A stretch of DNA of 64,000 nt from Paraburkholderia podalyriae (GTDB taxonomy: Bacteria > Pseudomonadota > Gammaproteobacteria > Burkholderiales > Burkholderiaceae), in assembly GCF_014397785.1 (NCBI RefSeq), contig NZ_VZQQ01000037.1:1-64000 (forward strand). The letters run 5' to 3'. The notes beneath the pieces are model-generated. The model was not told where the DNA came from, did not search any database, and saw only the letters and a list, made by a program, of their open reading frames with translations. Positions 55,769 through 64,000 of the stretch are shown piece after piece (the first letter of the stretch is position 1; every line of letters starts with the position of its first letter). The position numbers and the translations under genes were made by a program.

Positions 55769-56779
55769 ATGAAAAGACTCATTCAATTTTTTATCCTCGT
55801 TTGCTTCGCGATACCCCATTTCGCGTTTGCCACCTGCACCCAGTTGAAGCCTTCGCAGATTGCCGAACTGCTGTCTCAAGGCTACATGGCGGGACATCCA
55901 TTAGCGGTCAACATACCGTTCCAGCAAAGCTCGGTATCGATCGATCCGGGATTACCGGTCGGCACGGTGATCGCCACGGGCTTGTCGCCGGCGTACGCCA
56001 CCTATGCGAACTTCGCTGACTGCCTCAACGGCGGCACGGTAACAATCGGCTATTTCAACGCAACCCCGTCCGTCGTGTCGGGTGTCTACAACACCAACGT
56101 CCCTGGAATCGGTTTTCGTGTGACCTATCTTCGTGCGAGCGGCACGAATTCGCCACTTCCGTTTACGCCGTCATTTACCGCCGGCGAGCCTAACCAGGTC
56201 ATCTACGGTCGCTTCGGCATTGGCTCCCAATTCAAGGTTGAACTGGTCAAATCGGGTGACATCGCGAGCAATGTCGACGTGATGTTCAATACCCTCGGAA
56301 CCGGCATTGCCGACGGTGACGGCAGTCAGGTCGTGACCATCACAGGCGGCGGCATCAACGTCAAGGTTCTTCCGAGCTGCTCGGTCAACGCCAGCACACT
56401 GAATATCGATTTCGGCACGTTCGGCCCAGCCGATGTGTCGACCACAAACGGCCCTACCCAGCCAGTCGATTTTACGGTGCTCTGCACCGGTCCCACGCCA
56501 CCGGCTTCGATCACTGCCGTACTTTCCGGAACACCTGATACAGACGATAGCAGCATGTTGAAGAACACCGGCGCCACGCATCTCGCGATTCGTTTGCGGG
56601 ACGTTCCAACCAACACAATTTTTAGGCCCAACGATCCGACCAGCACCGTTGTCCACACCCCGCGGGGCGCGATGCAATCGCCGTTCGAGCTCGAAGCCAA
56701 GGTGCTGCGCGTGGGAACTGCGGCCCCAACGGCGGGCAGGATCCAGGCGAGCGCAACGATCACAATGACCATCCTGTAA
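55769..56779 (+). CDS. two-domain fimbrial-type adhesin
   Basis: A 336-residue exported protein with a signal peptide ending HFAFA. Mature residues about 21-200 form a Ser/Thr/Gly-rich beta domain with three Cys (C at the new N-terminus, NFADC), like a receptor-binding lectin domain. Residues about 215-336 resemble a chaperone-usher pilin domain: PSCSVNASTLNIDFGTF, a second Cys in VDFTVLCTG, and beta strands to the end ATITMTIL. This is the FimH-like layout. No chaperone, usher or major pilin gene is nearby. Its place between tssA and a glycosyltransferase gene, in the T6SS operon direction, is unusual. Confidence 0.7.
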   Translation: MKRLIQFFILVCFAIPHFAFATCTQLKPSQIAELLSQGYMAGHPLAVNIPFQQSSVSIDPGLPVGTVIATGLSPAYATYANFADCLNGGTVTIGYFNATPSVVSGVYNTNVPGIGFRVTYLRASGTNSPLPFTPSFTAGEPNQVIYGRFGIGSQFKVELVKSGDIASNVDVMFNTLGTGIADGDGSQVVTITGGGINVKVLPSCSVNASTLNIDFGTFGPADVSTTNGPTQPVDFTVLCTGPTPPASITAVLSGTPDTDDSSMLKNTGATHLAIRLRDVPTNTIFRPNDPTSTVVHTPRGAMQSPFELEAKVLRVGTAAPTAGRIQASATITMTIL

Positions 56780-56819
56780 GCCGACTATCCATGACGGACG
56801 CGTTCCACAAGCAATCTGT

Positions 56820-58223
56820 ATGACCGATTCATCCGTCACACGGCCGAATTCAATCTTCGTGCAAATCGCAAGTTATCGCGATCCGCAGTTGATTCCCACG
56901 TTGCTTGATTTCATCCATCACGCAAGAAAGCCGGATTTGCTACGCATCGTCGTGTGTTGGCAGCATGCGTCTGACGAACCGATAGGCTGGTTCTGGCAAC
57001 AGGGCTTTGGTAAATGGCGGACGGAACAGACCGACAGCTGGAGCATCCAGCATCTCAGTTATGGCGGCGCGAAAATCGAGCTCATCGACGTGCCGCACAT
57101 GATGTCGCAAGGTGCATGCTGGGCCCGTAACCTGCTCCAGCAGCGCTATGGCGGGGAGCGCTATACGCTGCAGCTCGATTCGCATCACCGTTTCGTCGAC
57201 GGCTGGGACATGCTCGTGATCGACATGCTGGAATCATTGCGCGACGAAAGCCCAAAACCGGTGCTGACCACCTATCTTCCGATGTTCGACCCCGAGAATC
57301 ACGACGCTCGAAAGAGCGATGAGCCAAGAATGTTGGCTTACTCGAGCTTCAACACAGACGGGGTGGTGGTGTTTCGCTCGAAGAAGCTCAGCGACTGGAG
57401 GACGCGCACCCGCCCTGTCCGTACGCGCTTCTTCAGCGCACACTTCGCATTCGCCGACGGCCATTTTGTCGAAGCCGTCCAACACGATCCGCATTACTTC
57501 TTTCTCGGCGAGGAGATTTCGATCGCCGTCCGCGCGTTCACCCACGGCTATGACCTGTACTGTCCGCACCGGCTGATCGCCTGGCACGAATACAAGCGCT
57601 CGTATCGCGCCAAGATCTGGAACGACCATACTCAGGAGGCCAAGGAACGGGGTGATATCGAGGAGCCCTGGAACGAGCGCAACCAACGCTCTTTTCAGCG
57701 CAATCGTGCGCTGCTCGGCGTCGACGGAGAGACGCTGGCGCAAGGAGATTTCGGCAAGTATGGACTCGGCGCCGAACGCACGCTAGCCGATTACGAAGCG
57801 TACGCAGGCATCAGCTTTGCATTGCGCGGTATCCAAGAGTCCGTACTCAATGACGAGGTGCCAGTTCCGGGCGCACAGGCTGTCAGCGAAGCGACATGGA
57901 AAGCCTCGCTGTTGCGCGCGAACGACGTGCGCGTGTGCGTACATCGGACTAGTGTCGACAAACATGCGGTCATTCCCGGCATCGAGCACCCCTTGTCGGC
58001 CGCCACGTCCGCCGTCGTCGTCATCTGCGACAACGGCGACACTGAGCTGTGCCGCAAAAACATCGACGCCGGCCGGCTCTCCCAACACCGGAATAGCGAC
58101 TGGCTCGACTTCCACGAGACGTTCGAATCAGAACTTGAGCAGATCCCAGCCTGTTTCGTCGTGGAATTGTTCGACCGTGCCGGCAATGTTCTGAGTCGGA
58201 TTCAGCGCACCATCGATGCATGA
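56820..58223 (+). CDS. GlcNAc-transferase family glycosyltransferase
   Basis: A 467-residue protein whose first ~300 residues match the family of UDP-GlcNAc:polypeptide transferases (PF11397, Skp1-type, GT60-like). It begins SIFVQIASYRDPQLIPTL; the donor/metal motif is LQLDSHHRFVDGWD (Asp120-x-His122); GEEISIAVRAFTHGYDLYCP and AWHEYKRSYR follow. The C-terminal ~130 residues have no recognised domain. No signal peptide or membrane span, so it acts in the cytoplasm, before export of any target. It follows the adhesin by 40 nt and is probably cotranscribed. Its last 96 nt overlap the end of the convergent rhs frame. Confidence 0.8.
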   Translation: MTDSSVTRPNSIFVQIASYRDPQLIPTLLDFIHHARKPDLLRIVVCWQHASDEPIGWFWQQGFGKWRTEQTDSWSIQHLSYGGAKIELIDVPHMMSQGACWARNLLQQRYGGERYTLQLDSHHRFVDGWDMLVIDMLESLRDESPKPVLTTYLPMFDPENHDARKSDEPRMLAYSSFNTDGVVVFRSKKLSDWRTRTRPVRTRFFSAHFAFADGHFVEAVQHDPHYFFLGEEISIAVRAFTHGYDLYCPHRLIAWHEYKRSYRAKIWNDHTQEAKERGDIEEPWNERNQRSFQRNRALLGVDGETLAQGDFGKYGLGAERTLADYEAYAGISFALRGIQESVLNDEVPVPGAQAVSEATWKASLLRANDVRVCVHRTSVDKHAVIPGIEHPLSAATSAVVVICDNGDTELCRKNIDAGRLSQHRNSDWLDFHETFESELEQIPACFVVELFDRAGNVLSRIQRTIDA

Positions 58224-61200
58224 CGCGTCCGCACCCGCAACGTGCGGGAATGATTCCGGCGCCGCGCGGCCGAGAGGGTTGCACCACGTCAGCGGATTCG
58301 GCGCGTAGCGATACGGACTGACGCCACCATCACCGGTGCGATCCGGGCTGATATAGCGTCCCGAGTGAGGATCGTAGAAACGCGCACCGTTGTAATACAG
58401 CGTGGTTTCATCGTCCGCATACTGGCCGGCGTAGCGGAGCCGCTGCGTCAAAGCGTCAGTATTTCCCCACTCCGGCGCAACGAGATTGCCCCACGCACGA
58501 TAACGCTGCTGCCACACGGCCCGCCCGGTTTCGTCGGTTAGCGCGACGGCCGTACCGGCGACGTCGGTGTGGTAGTGATAGACCTGCGTGTCTTCTATCG
58601 TCCCATCGTCCGCGAGCGTCTGATCCACGCAAGCGAGCGGCGCGAAGCCGGTCGACCGGTCCGGCTCGGGTTGATACAGGTACGTGCGAAGTGCCACTGC
58701 GCTCTGCTCCTGGATCACTCTGAATCCCTGCCACAGATAGCGCGTGACCTCATCCTGCACAGGGGTCGATGGTTGCGGCGCTCGACGCGGCGAAGCCGGT
58801 TCGACAAGCGTCGCGGTACGTCGACCGATTGCATCGTACCGATAGCGCACCGTGCAGTCCTTGCGATGCGCGGCAATGACGCGCCCCTCCGCATCCCAAT
58901 CGAGCGACAGCATAGGGTCGCCGCCGCTTCTGCGCACCAGTTGTCCCCACGCGTCGTACTCGTAGCGATGGCCGCGGCATTCCCGCAGCCGATGATCCGG
59001 ATAGACGGCCGGAAACCAGTTTCCGCCGGGCGCATCGAGCAGATTGCTTGCCGCGTCCCACGTGAAATACTCGATGTCCAGCTGATCCGACACGCACCGC
59101 AGCAGGCAGCCGCGCCGGTCATAGTCGAACCACGTCTGGCCGCCAGCTCCGCCATCCGTTCTGACGATGACGTCAGCGGGACTGTAATTGGCTTCGCGCC
59201 ACAATTCGATCACATGTTCTGTCGCGGCGCCCGGCGTGTCCACGTCAGATCCCGTTACCGAGCGCCACCACACGGGCAGTCCGAGCGGCGAATAACCCGT
59301 ATGCGTGCGCAACCGGCCTTGCGTGCGCGCAATCTGGCGTCGCATCGCGTCATACCAGAACCGCGCAATTCGCCGCTCATCCAGTTCGACGAACGCGATA
59401 TCGCCGGATTCGAAGCGGCGTGTGCGCACCTGCTGCCCCTGCGGCAGTTGCGTCGCGACGAGGCGACCAACGGCGTCGTACGTATAACGCACGGTGCCGT
59501 TTGCTCCATGCTCCGCGACCACACGGCCAGTGGCGTCGTGTTCGAAGCGGACTTCATCGGTGCCGATGCCGAGCAACTCGCCTTCCGGGGTCGGTGCGCG
59601 GCTCACGCACTCGAGCGGGCCACGCGGTCCATAGCGATACGCATAGCGGTTATGCGTGGTTTCGCGCCCGATCAGGCGGCCTGCGTTGTCGTAGTCGAAC
59701 GTTTCGCGGCGCTGTTGCGCGCCCGCTCTCCACGTGATGCAACGGATCTGGCCGGCATCCTCGTAGTCGAAACTGCGCTCGACACCGTCCGCGTCCGTGA
59801 TCGACCGGCAACCGCTCGCGTCCCACTGCAGCGACCGCACCGCGCCGTTCGGGCTTTCGACTCGAACCAGACGCCCATGCGCATCGTACTGATGCGCGAT
59901 CACGTGACCCTCCTCGTCGATCGCCCGCACGATCTTGCCGCGCCGATCCCGATACCAGTGCCGACTGCGACCACTGGGACCGACGAACGAAGTTCGCTGA
60001 CCCGCGGCGTTCCACACATGACGCTCGGTCCGGCCGTCCGGACGCGTCACCGTCAACGGCCGACCGAGACCATCGCGCTCGACTCGCGTGACGGCGCCGA
60101 GCGCGTCGGTCACGCTGATGACATGGCCATCGACGTCGTACTCGTACGCGGTCGTGCTTCCGCCTGCTCCCGTGCGCCGTGCCACTTGGCCCCAGGCATT
60201 GCGCGTGTAGACGGTCGCGATATCCTGCGCGTCCGTCGAACGCACGACATCGCCATCGGCATCGTATTCAAGGCGCGCGATTTCTCCGCACGGCGCCTGA
60301 CAGTGCACCGGCTGCAAACGATCGTTGCGCACCCACATCCACGTGCGCCCATCGCTCAGCGCGACCGATACGGGCTCGCGCGACGCAAGCGCATAGTGCG
60401 TCGAGCGGGTTTCGCCTCGCGGGTCCGTTTCGCATTCGATCCGTCCGAGCATGTCGTATTCGAGTCTAACGATGCGCTCGCCGGGCAGTTGCATGGTGAG
60501 CGGCGCGGCAGCGTCGCCATAGCTGAAGCGATAGCGTCGGCCGTCGAAGTCCGTGTGCGATAGCACGCGGCCCTGCTCGTCGTATTGCCAGCTCGCGTCG
60601 TTGCCGAAGACGTCGCTGACCGCACTGGTCCGGCTATCGACGTCGTAGGCAAAGCGCTCGCGCGCGCCTTCGGACGTGACGCGTTGAACTACCCGCGCCG
60701 CGCCCCCGATCGATTGCCACACGTAGTGCGTTGCCATCCCGAGTGCGTCGGCCTCCTCGACGACCCGTCCTTCGCGGTACGCAAAGCGGCGCACGAGTTC
60801 ACCGACGCGGTTGCGCACTTCCGTCAGCTCCCCATGCGGACTGTAGCCGTACTGGACCAACGCACCGGTCGGACCACCGTGGACGCATTCGACGGCAACC
60901 AGACGCACGCCCATCCGCGCCTCGTAGTGCATCCGCAACTCGTGACCGCAGGTGCCGCGCACGCGCAGCAAGCGCCCGTCGGCATCCCAGATCAAACCGA
61001 TCCGCTGCTTGCGCAGATCTTCGACATACTTGAGCCGGGCTATCCCGTTCGCGTCGAACTCGCCGAACACGCGGTAGTGCGGCGTCATATCCGCAACGAC
61101 CAGTCGTCCGTCGCTCAGATGCGCGATGTGCAATTGCGCGGACGACACGATCACTTGCGACCCGCGCGCCGGAAACGGCACGCTGAGCGTGCTGCCGAAT

Positions 61201-61562
61201 TCGTCGGTGTAGACGAGTTGATCGTCCAGCTTGCGCAGCGTGATTTCCCACCTCATGCGCCAGCCGACGCCGAGCAGCCCGAGCGCGTGCTGGTTGCTCG
61301 AATAGCAGCGCGACCATTCGAGCGGAAGTCGTCCGCGCAGCGCGAAGTCGGTTTCGTCGGCGGGCAGACAGATCTTGCTGCCGCTTATCACATCGACGGA
61401 GGCGCACAGAATGCCCGACAGCGCGCGACGCACCCGATACCGGTCGACCACGTCGCCAAGCCGCTCGCAACGGTCGAGCAGCGGTCCGGCACTCGCGAGC
61501 GGCAACACGACGCCGGGCAGCCTGACCAGTTCCCCGCCTATTCCATCGATTCCAGTCGTCAC
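58128..61562 (-). CDS. Rhs-family protein lacking a recognisable toxin tip
   Basis: About 1144 residues. After a short N-terminus comes DFALRGRLPLEWSRCYSS, the conserved Rhs start, then many YD repeats (YDxxGRxxxx) forming the Rhs shell, and the core end ARFYDPHSGRYISPDRTGDGG with YAPNPLTWCNPLG. Full Rhs effectors carry a variable toxin of about 100-150 residues after this point. Here only about 44 residues remain, and the last 31 codons are antisense to the glycosyltransferase gene. No immunity gene follows. GTG at 61562 has GAGG nine nt upstream. The gene belongs to the leftward vgrG-PAAR-rhs unit. Confidence 0.85.
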   Translation of the reverse strand: MTTGIDGIGGELVRLPGVVLPLASAGPLLDRCERLGDVVDRYRVRRALSGILCASVDVISGSKICLPADETDFALRGRLPLEWSRCYSSNQHALGLLGVGWRMRWEITLRKLDDQLVYTDEFGSTLSVPFPARGSQVIVSSAQLHIAHLSDGRLVVADMTPHYRVFGEFDANGIARLKYVEDLRKQRIGLIWDADGRLLRVRGTCGHELRMHYEARMGVRLVAVECVHGGPTGALVQYGYSPHGELTEVRNRVGELVRRFAYREGRVVEEADALGMATHYVWQSIGGAARVVQRVTSEGARERFAYDVDSRTSAVSDVFGNDASWQYDEQGRVLSHTDFDGRRYRFSYGDAAAPLTMQLPGERIVRLEYDMLGRIECETDPRGETRSTHYALASREPVSVALSDGRTWMWVRNDRLQPVHCQAPCGEIARLEYDADGDVVRSTDAQDIATVYTRNAWGQVARRTGAGGSTTAYEYDVDGHVISVTDALGAVTRVERDGLGRPLTVTRPDGRTERHVWNAAGQRTSFVGPSGRSRHWYRDRRGKIVRAIDEEGHVIAHQYDAHGRLVRVESPNGAVRSLQWDASGCRSITDADGVERSFDYEDAGQIRCITWRAGAQQRRETFDYDNAGRLIGRETTHNRYAYRYGPRGPLECVSRAPTPEGELLGIGTDEVRFEHDATGRVVAEHGANGTVRYTYDAVGRLVATQLPQGQQVRTRRFESGDIAFVELDERRIARFWYDAMRRQIARTQGRLRTHTGYSPLGLPVWWRSVTGSDVDTPGAATEHVIELWREANYSPADVIVRTDGGAGGQTWFDYDRRGCLLRCVSDQLDIEYFTWDAASNLLDAPGGNWFPAVYPDHRLRECRGHRYEYDAWGQLVRRSGGDPMLSLDWDAEGRVIAAHRKDCTVRYRYDAIGRRTATLVEPASPRRAPQPSTPVQDEVTRYLWQGFRVIQEQSAVALRTYLYQPEPDRSTGFAPLACVDQTLADDGTIEDTQVYHYHTDVAGTAVALTDETGRAVWQQRYRAWGNLVAPEWGNTDALTQRLRYAGQYADDETTLYYNGARFYDPHSGRYISPDRTGDGGVSPYRYAPNPLTWCNPLGRAAPESFPHVAGADASCIDGALNPTQNIAGTVEQFHDETGWDLLKF

Positions 61563-61588
61563 TCGAGCATCCTCGCCGTCACTCGCCG

Positions 61589-61855
61589 TCACTCGCCGAT
61601 CAGCACGTCCGGCGAGCCGACGGACAGCGCCGAGCCACACGAAATCGAGCCGCCGACTATTGCCGCCGGCACGTCGTTGATGAATACCGAGCCCGAACCG
61701 ACAACCAGCGATTGCGCGGACGGGTGAAGCGAGCACACCACGGAACTGATGCCGACGAGCCCAGCCGGTATTCCATTGACGAAGACCGATGGCGAGCCAC
61801 TGGTGACCGAACCACCATCGGCGATCGGATCGCCTTTGCGAACCACTGCATACAT
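61589..61855 (-). CDS. PAAR-domain spike tip protein
   Basis: An 88-residue single PAAR domain that caps the VgrG spike. It begins YAVVRKGDPIADGGSV, contains repeated G-S-x-x-V-F-V/I-N-x-x-P-A blocks (PSVFVNGIPAG and GSVFINDVPAA), and has His in VCSLHPSAQ and Cys in SISCGSAL for zinc. It lies between vgrG and rhs with gaps of 85 and 26 nt, the classic Rhs-effector arrangement. The ATG at 61855 is used. Confidence 0.92.
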   Translation of the reverse strand: MYAVVRKGDPIADGGSVTSGSPSVFVNGIPAGLVGISSVVCSLHPSAQSLVVGSGSVFINDVPAAIVGGSISCGSALSVGSPDVLIGE

Positions 61856-61940
61856 GATCGATATTCTCAATAGAACAGGAAGCCCGTGCGCGAATATGCG
61901 CTAACGCATTCGGCGACGCACGGGATCGCGAGGTGCGCTG

Positions 61941-64000
61941 TTACGCGTCCTGGCCGGTTGACGGCGGTTCCTCGTCCGATGGCTGCGGTGCCTCATCCGA
62001 CGGCTCCGGCGCCTCATCCGACGGCGGCGGTACTTCATCCGACGGCGGCGGCACCACGATCGGCTTGCACGGATCGGGCACAACTATGCACGGAACATCC
62101 GATGGATCAAGTATCACGACCGGAACAGGCACTGTGGTCGCATTGCCCTTTTCCGCATCGGAAGGGTTGAGTTCCAACGGCATACCCTTTACCACCACAC
62201 GCTCTTCACCCTGGATACGGATTTTCTTACCGATCAGCTTGATCTCACCATCCTTGGTCATGGTCAGCGACGACTTGCCGCACACGATAGACAGTACGCC
62301 GCCGGCGGACAACGAATAGGCCCCACCGACCGCGTGCGTAGACGCGCCACCGACCGTAACGGTACGCGCTCCGCCCACCGTCAACGTGGACAGTCCGCCA
62401 ACCGCGATAGTCTCCGCGCCCCCGATATTCGTCGACTGCGCAAGACCGACGGAATAGAAAGCGGCATGCTTGACCCTGACCGAGTACTTGCCGCCAACGA
62501 TCGTGCTGGACGCGGCGCCGACAGTCATGCTGTGCGCGGCGGCCACGCCGATCGTGTAATCGGCACCGACCACGTGCGATTCGTTGACCTTCGTCAGGCG
62601 GTTCATGTCCCGTTCCGCCTGCACCGTGAATTCCTCGGCACCTGCCTTGTCCTCGAAACGGATGCTGTTGTAGTTCTGCAAGCCCCCTTCCATCGACCGG
62701 CTCATGAAACCGCTCTGCGTCGCGTTGCCTGGCAAGTCATAAGGTGGACGCGTCGCCGTGTTGTACAGGCTGCCGGTGATCAGCGGACGATCCGGATCGC
62801 CATTCCAGAAATCGATGATGACTTCCTGCCCGATGCGCGGAATGTAGATGCCCCCGAAACCCTGACCCGCCCAAGCCTGGCTCACACGGACCCAGCAGGA
62901 GTCGGTCTCGACGTTTCGGCCGTAACGGTCCCAGGCGAAGCGGACCTTCACGCGACCGAATTCGTCGGTCCACAGTTCCTTGCCCTCGGGACCCACGACA
63001 ACAGCCGACTGCGGCCCGCTGACGGTCGGCTTCGGTGTCTGTTGCGGCAATCTGAACACTTCGCTCGTCGGCTGCGCGTCGAACTTGTTGCTGCATGTGT
63101 ACTCGTAACCGCTACCCGATTCGTCCGGCGTACCGGTCAGTTCGAGTTCCGTACCGATGATCAGGTATTCGCAGTTCGCGGCCGTATAGTCGTAGTTGGT
63201 CAACACGAACGTCTGCCCGCACGCGAGTCCGCGCACGTTACCTTCGCCTTTTGCTCGCATGGCCGGCGCGCGCAGCGCTTCCATGCGCGTGCGCGCGAGC
63301 AGCTCGCCATGTCTGCTGTCGGTGTAATCGCCCGGCCAGTCGTAGCGCTCGAGCAGGTTCCAGCTGGTGTCGCGCGGCTGCTGATTGATCGCCCGCATGT
63401 CGGCGCGCGAACGCGTGAAGTCGAAGTCGCTCGTCACATAGTGACCCGTGCACAAGACTTCGGCCGTCGAAAACGCGCTGAGGTATTCCGTGTCGGTCTT
63501 GCCGTCCTGCGGTTGGAACGCCAGCGCCCGGTATGAGGGGTGCGGCGACTGGCGGTGCGCGCCAATCTGATCGCACAACACGAGCCGGTGTTTGCCGTCG
63601 GCATGCTCGAAAAACCAGTAGATGCCCCACTCTTCCATCAAGCGATGAATGAAGTCGTAGTCGGTCTCGCCGTACTGGACCTGGAACGCGCGCGGGTCGT
63701 TGGTCGGACTTTCGCCGTCGAGCGCATAGCGGCTCAAGTCGAGACGCCTTTCGACCGGGTACGGATAGTCCTTCAGAACCTCGTCGATGATCTCGATGAC
63801 CGTCTTGTTCTGGAAAATCTTGTAGTCGGTCGTCAGCGTCGCCAGCCACAGCCAGGGTTTCAGCACGACGCGATAGACGTTGTAGCGGCCCTCGCGACGC
63901 AGGTATTGCGCGGCAACGACGAGCCCGGTGAGTTCCCGCTGACCTGCTTCGGTACCGGCGCTCGGGTCGACAGGCGGCTCGAGGTCGATCGCGACGGTCA
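61941..64000 (-). CDS. vgrG: T6SS spike protein VgrG (5' end beyond the window)
   Basis: About 686 codons from the C-terminal end are visible; the first ~70-80 residues lie right of the window. The gp27-like part includes YKIFQNKTVIEIIDEVLKDY and GIYWFFEHADGKHRLVL. The gp5-like OB-fold and needle start contain YGRNVETDSCWVRVSQAWAGQ and PRIGQEVIIDFWNGDPDRPLI. The DUF2345-like beta-helix has repeated VGGAxTxxVGG units. The protein ends in a Pro/Ser/Asp/Glu tail of four 7-residue repeats instead of a known effector domain, so it probably loads the PAAR-Rhs unit next to it. Confidence 0.93.
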   Translation of the reverse strand, partial: TVAIDLEPPVDPSAGTEAGQRELTGLVVAAQYLRREGRYNVYRVVLKPWLWLATLTTDYKIFQNKTVIEIIDEVLKDYPYPVERRLDLSRYALDGESPTNDPRAFQVQYGETDYDFIHRLMEEWGIYWFFEHADGKHRLVLCDQIGAHRQSPHPSYRALAFQPQDGKTDTEYLSAFSTAEVLCTGHYVTSDFDFTRSRADMRAINQQPRDTSWNLLERYDWPGDYTDSRHGELLARTRMEALRAPAMRAKGEGNVRGLACGQTFVLTNYDYTAANCEYLIIGTELELTGTPDESGSGYEYTCSNKFDAQPTSEVFRLPQQTPKPTVSGPQSAVVVGPEGKELWTDEFGRVKVRFAWDRYGRNVETDSCWVRVSQAWAGQGFGGIYIPRIGQEVIIDFWNGDPDRPLITGSLYNTATRPPYDLPGNATQSGFMSRSMEGGLQNYNSIRFEDKAGAEEFTVQAERDMNRLTKVNESHVVGADYTIGVAAAHSMTVGAASSTIVGGKYSVRVKHAAFYSVGLAQSTNIGGAETIAVGGLSTLTVGGARTVTVGGASTHAVGGAYSLSAGGVLSIVCGKSSLTMTKDGEIKLIGKKIRIQGEERVVVKGMPLELNPSDAEKGNATTVPVPVVILDPSDVPCIVVPDPCKPIVVPPPSDEVPPPSDEAPEPSDEAPQPSDEEPPSTGQDA
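61968..62051 (-). repeat. vgrG: 21-bp tandem repeat coding for the VgrG acidic tail
   Basis: Four consecutive 21-bp units encode P-x-P-S-D-E-x heptads (PPPSDEV, PPPSDEA, PEPSDEA, PQPSDEE) at the end of VgrG. The heptads differ in only a few positions, suggesting expansion by slippage. Confidence 0.8.

Noticed and set aside
55769-56779. Adhesin as part of a chaperone-usher operon
   Set aside because: No chaperone, usher or major pilin gene occurs in the window near it; the neighbours are tssA and a glycosyltransferase.
58128-58260. The Rhs C-terminal ~44 residues as a small toxin domain
   Set aside because: Most of it is the plain antisense of the glycosyltransferase 3' end; it is far shorter than known Rhs tips and has no cognate immunity gene.
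58569-60563. A 664-codon open frame on the plus strand
   Set aside because: Antisense to the Rhs YD-repeat region; composition follows the antisense of repeats.

Overview
The window is GC-rich chromosomal DNA with codon use and gene families typical of Burkholderia or Paraburkholderia: benABCD-benE with a BenM/CatM-type regulator, a TagK/TagJ-type T6SS, many secreted hydrolases, and many 4-nt ATGA or GTGA start/stop overlaps. No tRNA, rRNA, insertion sequence, integrase, phage gene or CRISPR array was seen. The whole assignment rests on reading the sequence; no database search was possible.

Layout. 1-7.8 kb: the 5' part of an MFS transporter, a periplasmic trehalase, a Tat-exported phosphoesterase, Kup potassium uptake, a cupredoxin-like periplasmic protein and a PAP2 phosphatase. 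8.3-13.7 kb: a TetR repressor with a palindromic operator, followed by a complete efflux operon (HlyD-type adaptor, ABC ATPase, ABC-2 permease, outer-membrane factor). 13.7-20.1 kb: benzoate degradation (benA-B-C-D, then benE) transcribed leftward from a divergent LysR gene. The long ben leader holds LysR sites, hairpins and a 24-codon ORF with a good ribosome binding site. 20.1-23.4 kb: a HisJ/Q/M/P-like amino acid ABC transporter with two near-identical HutC-like operators. 23.7-29.7 kb: a divergent CDF transporter, small unknown proteins, SRPBCC, HAD, Nudix and DeoR genes, a gltI remnant and an orphan binding protein.

30-46 kb is rich in exported proteins: a second trehalase, a serine carboxypeptidase behind an AT-rich leader, an EF-hand protein, a GH28 polygalacturonase, an AI-2E-family permease, a two-module histidine-rich lipoprotein, a CREST-superfamily membrane protein and a ClsC-like phospholipase D. 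Inside it, at 35.4-36.0 kb, is a patch of decayed genes: a 3' tail of an AraC gene still overlapping a VOC gene, and an amidohydrolase 3' fragment joined to an MFS 5' fragment.

46.4-64 kb is a type VI secretion locus: tssH leftward; tagK-tagJ-tssE-tssF-tssG-tssA rightward; then a two-domain fimbrial-type adhesin and a GlcNAc-transferase-family protein, facing a leftward vgrG-PAAR-rhs module. tssB, tssC, hcp, tssJ-M and tssK are not in the window. The rhs gene keeps its core but has lost a recognisable toxin tip, and its last 96 nt are antisense to the end of the glycosyltransferase gene. The adhesin/glycosyltransferase pair inside a T6SS locus and the tipless Rhs are the least expected things here.

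Together the genes suggest a soil or plant-associated saprophyte that uses aromatic acids, pectin and trehalose and carries contact-dependent competition machinery.
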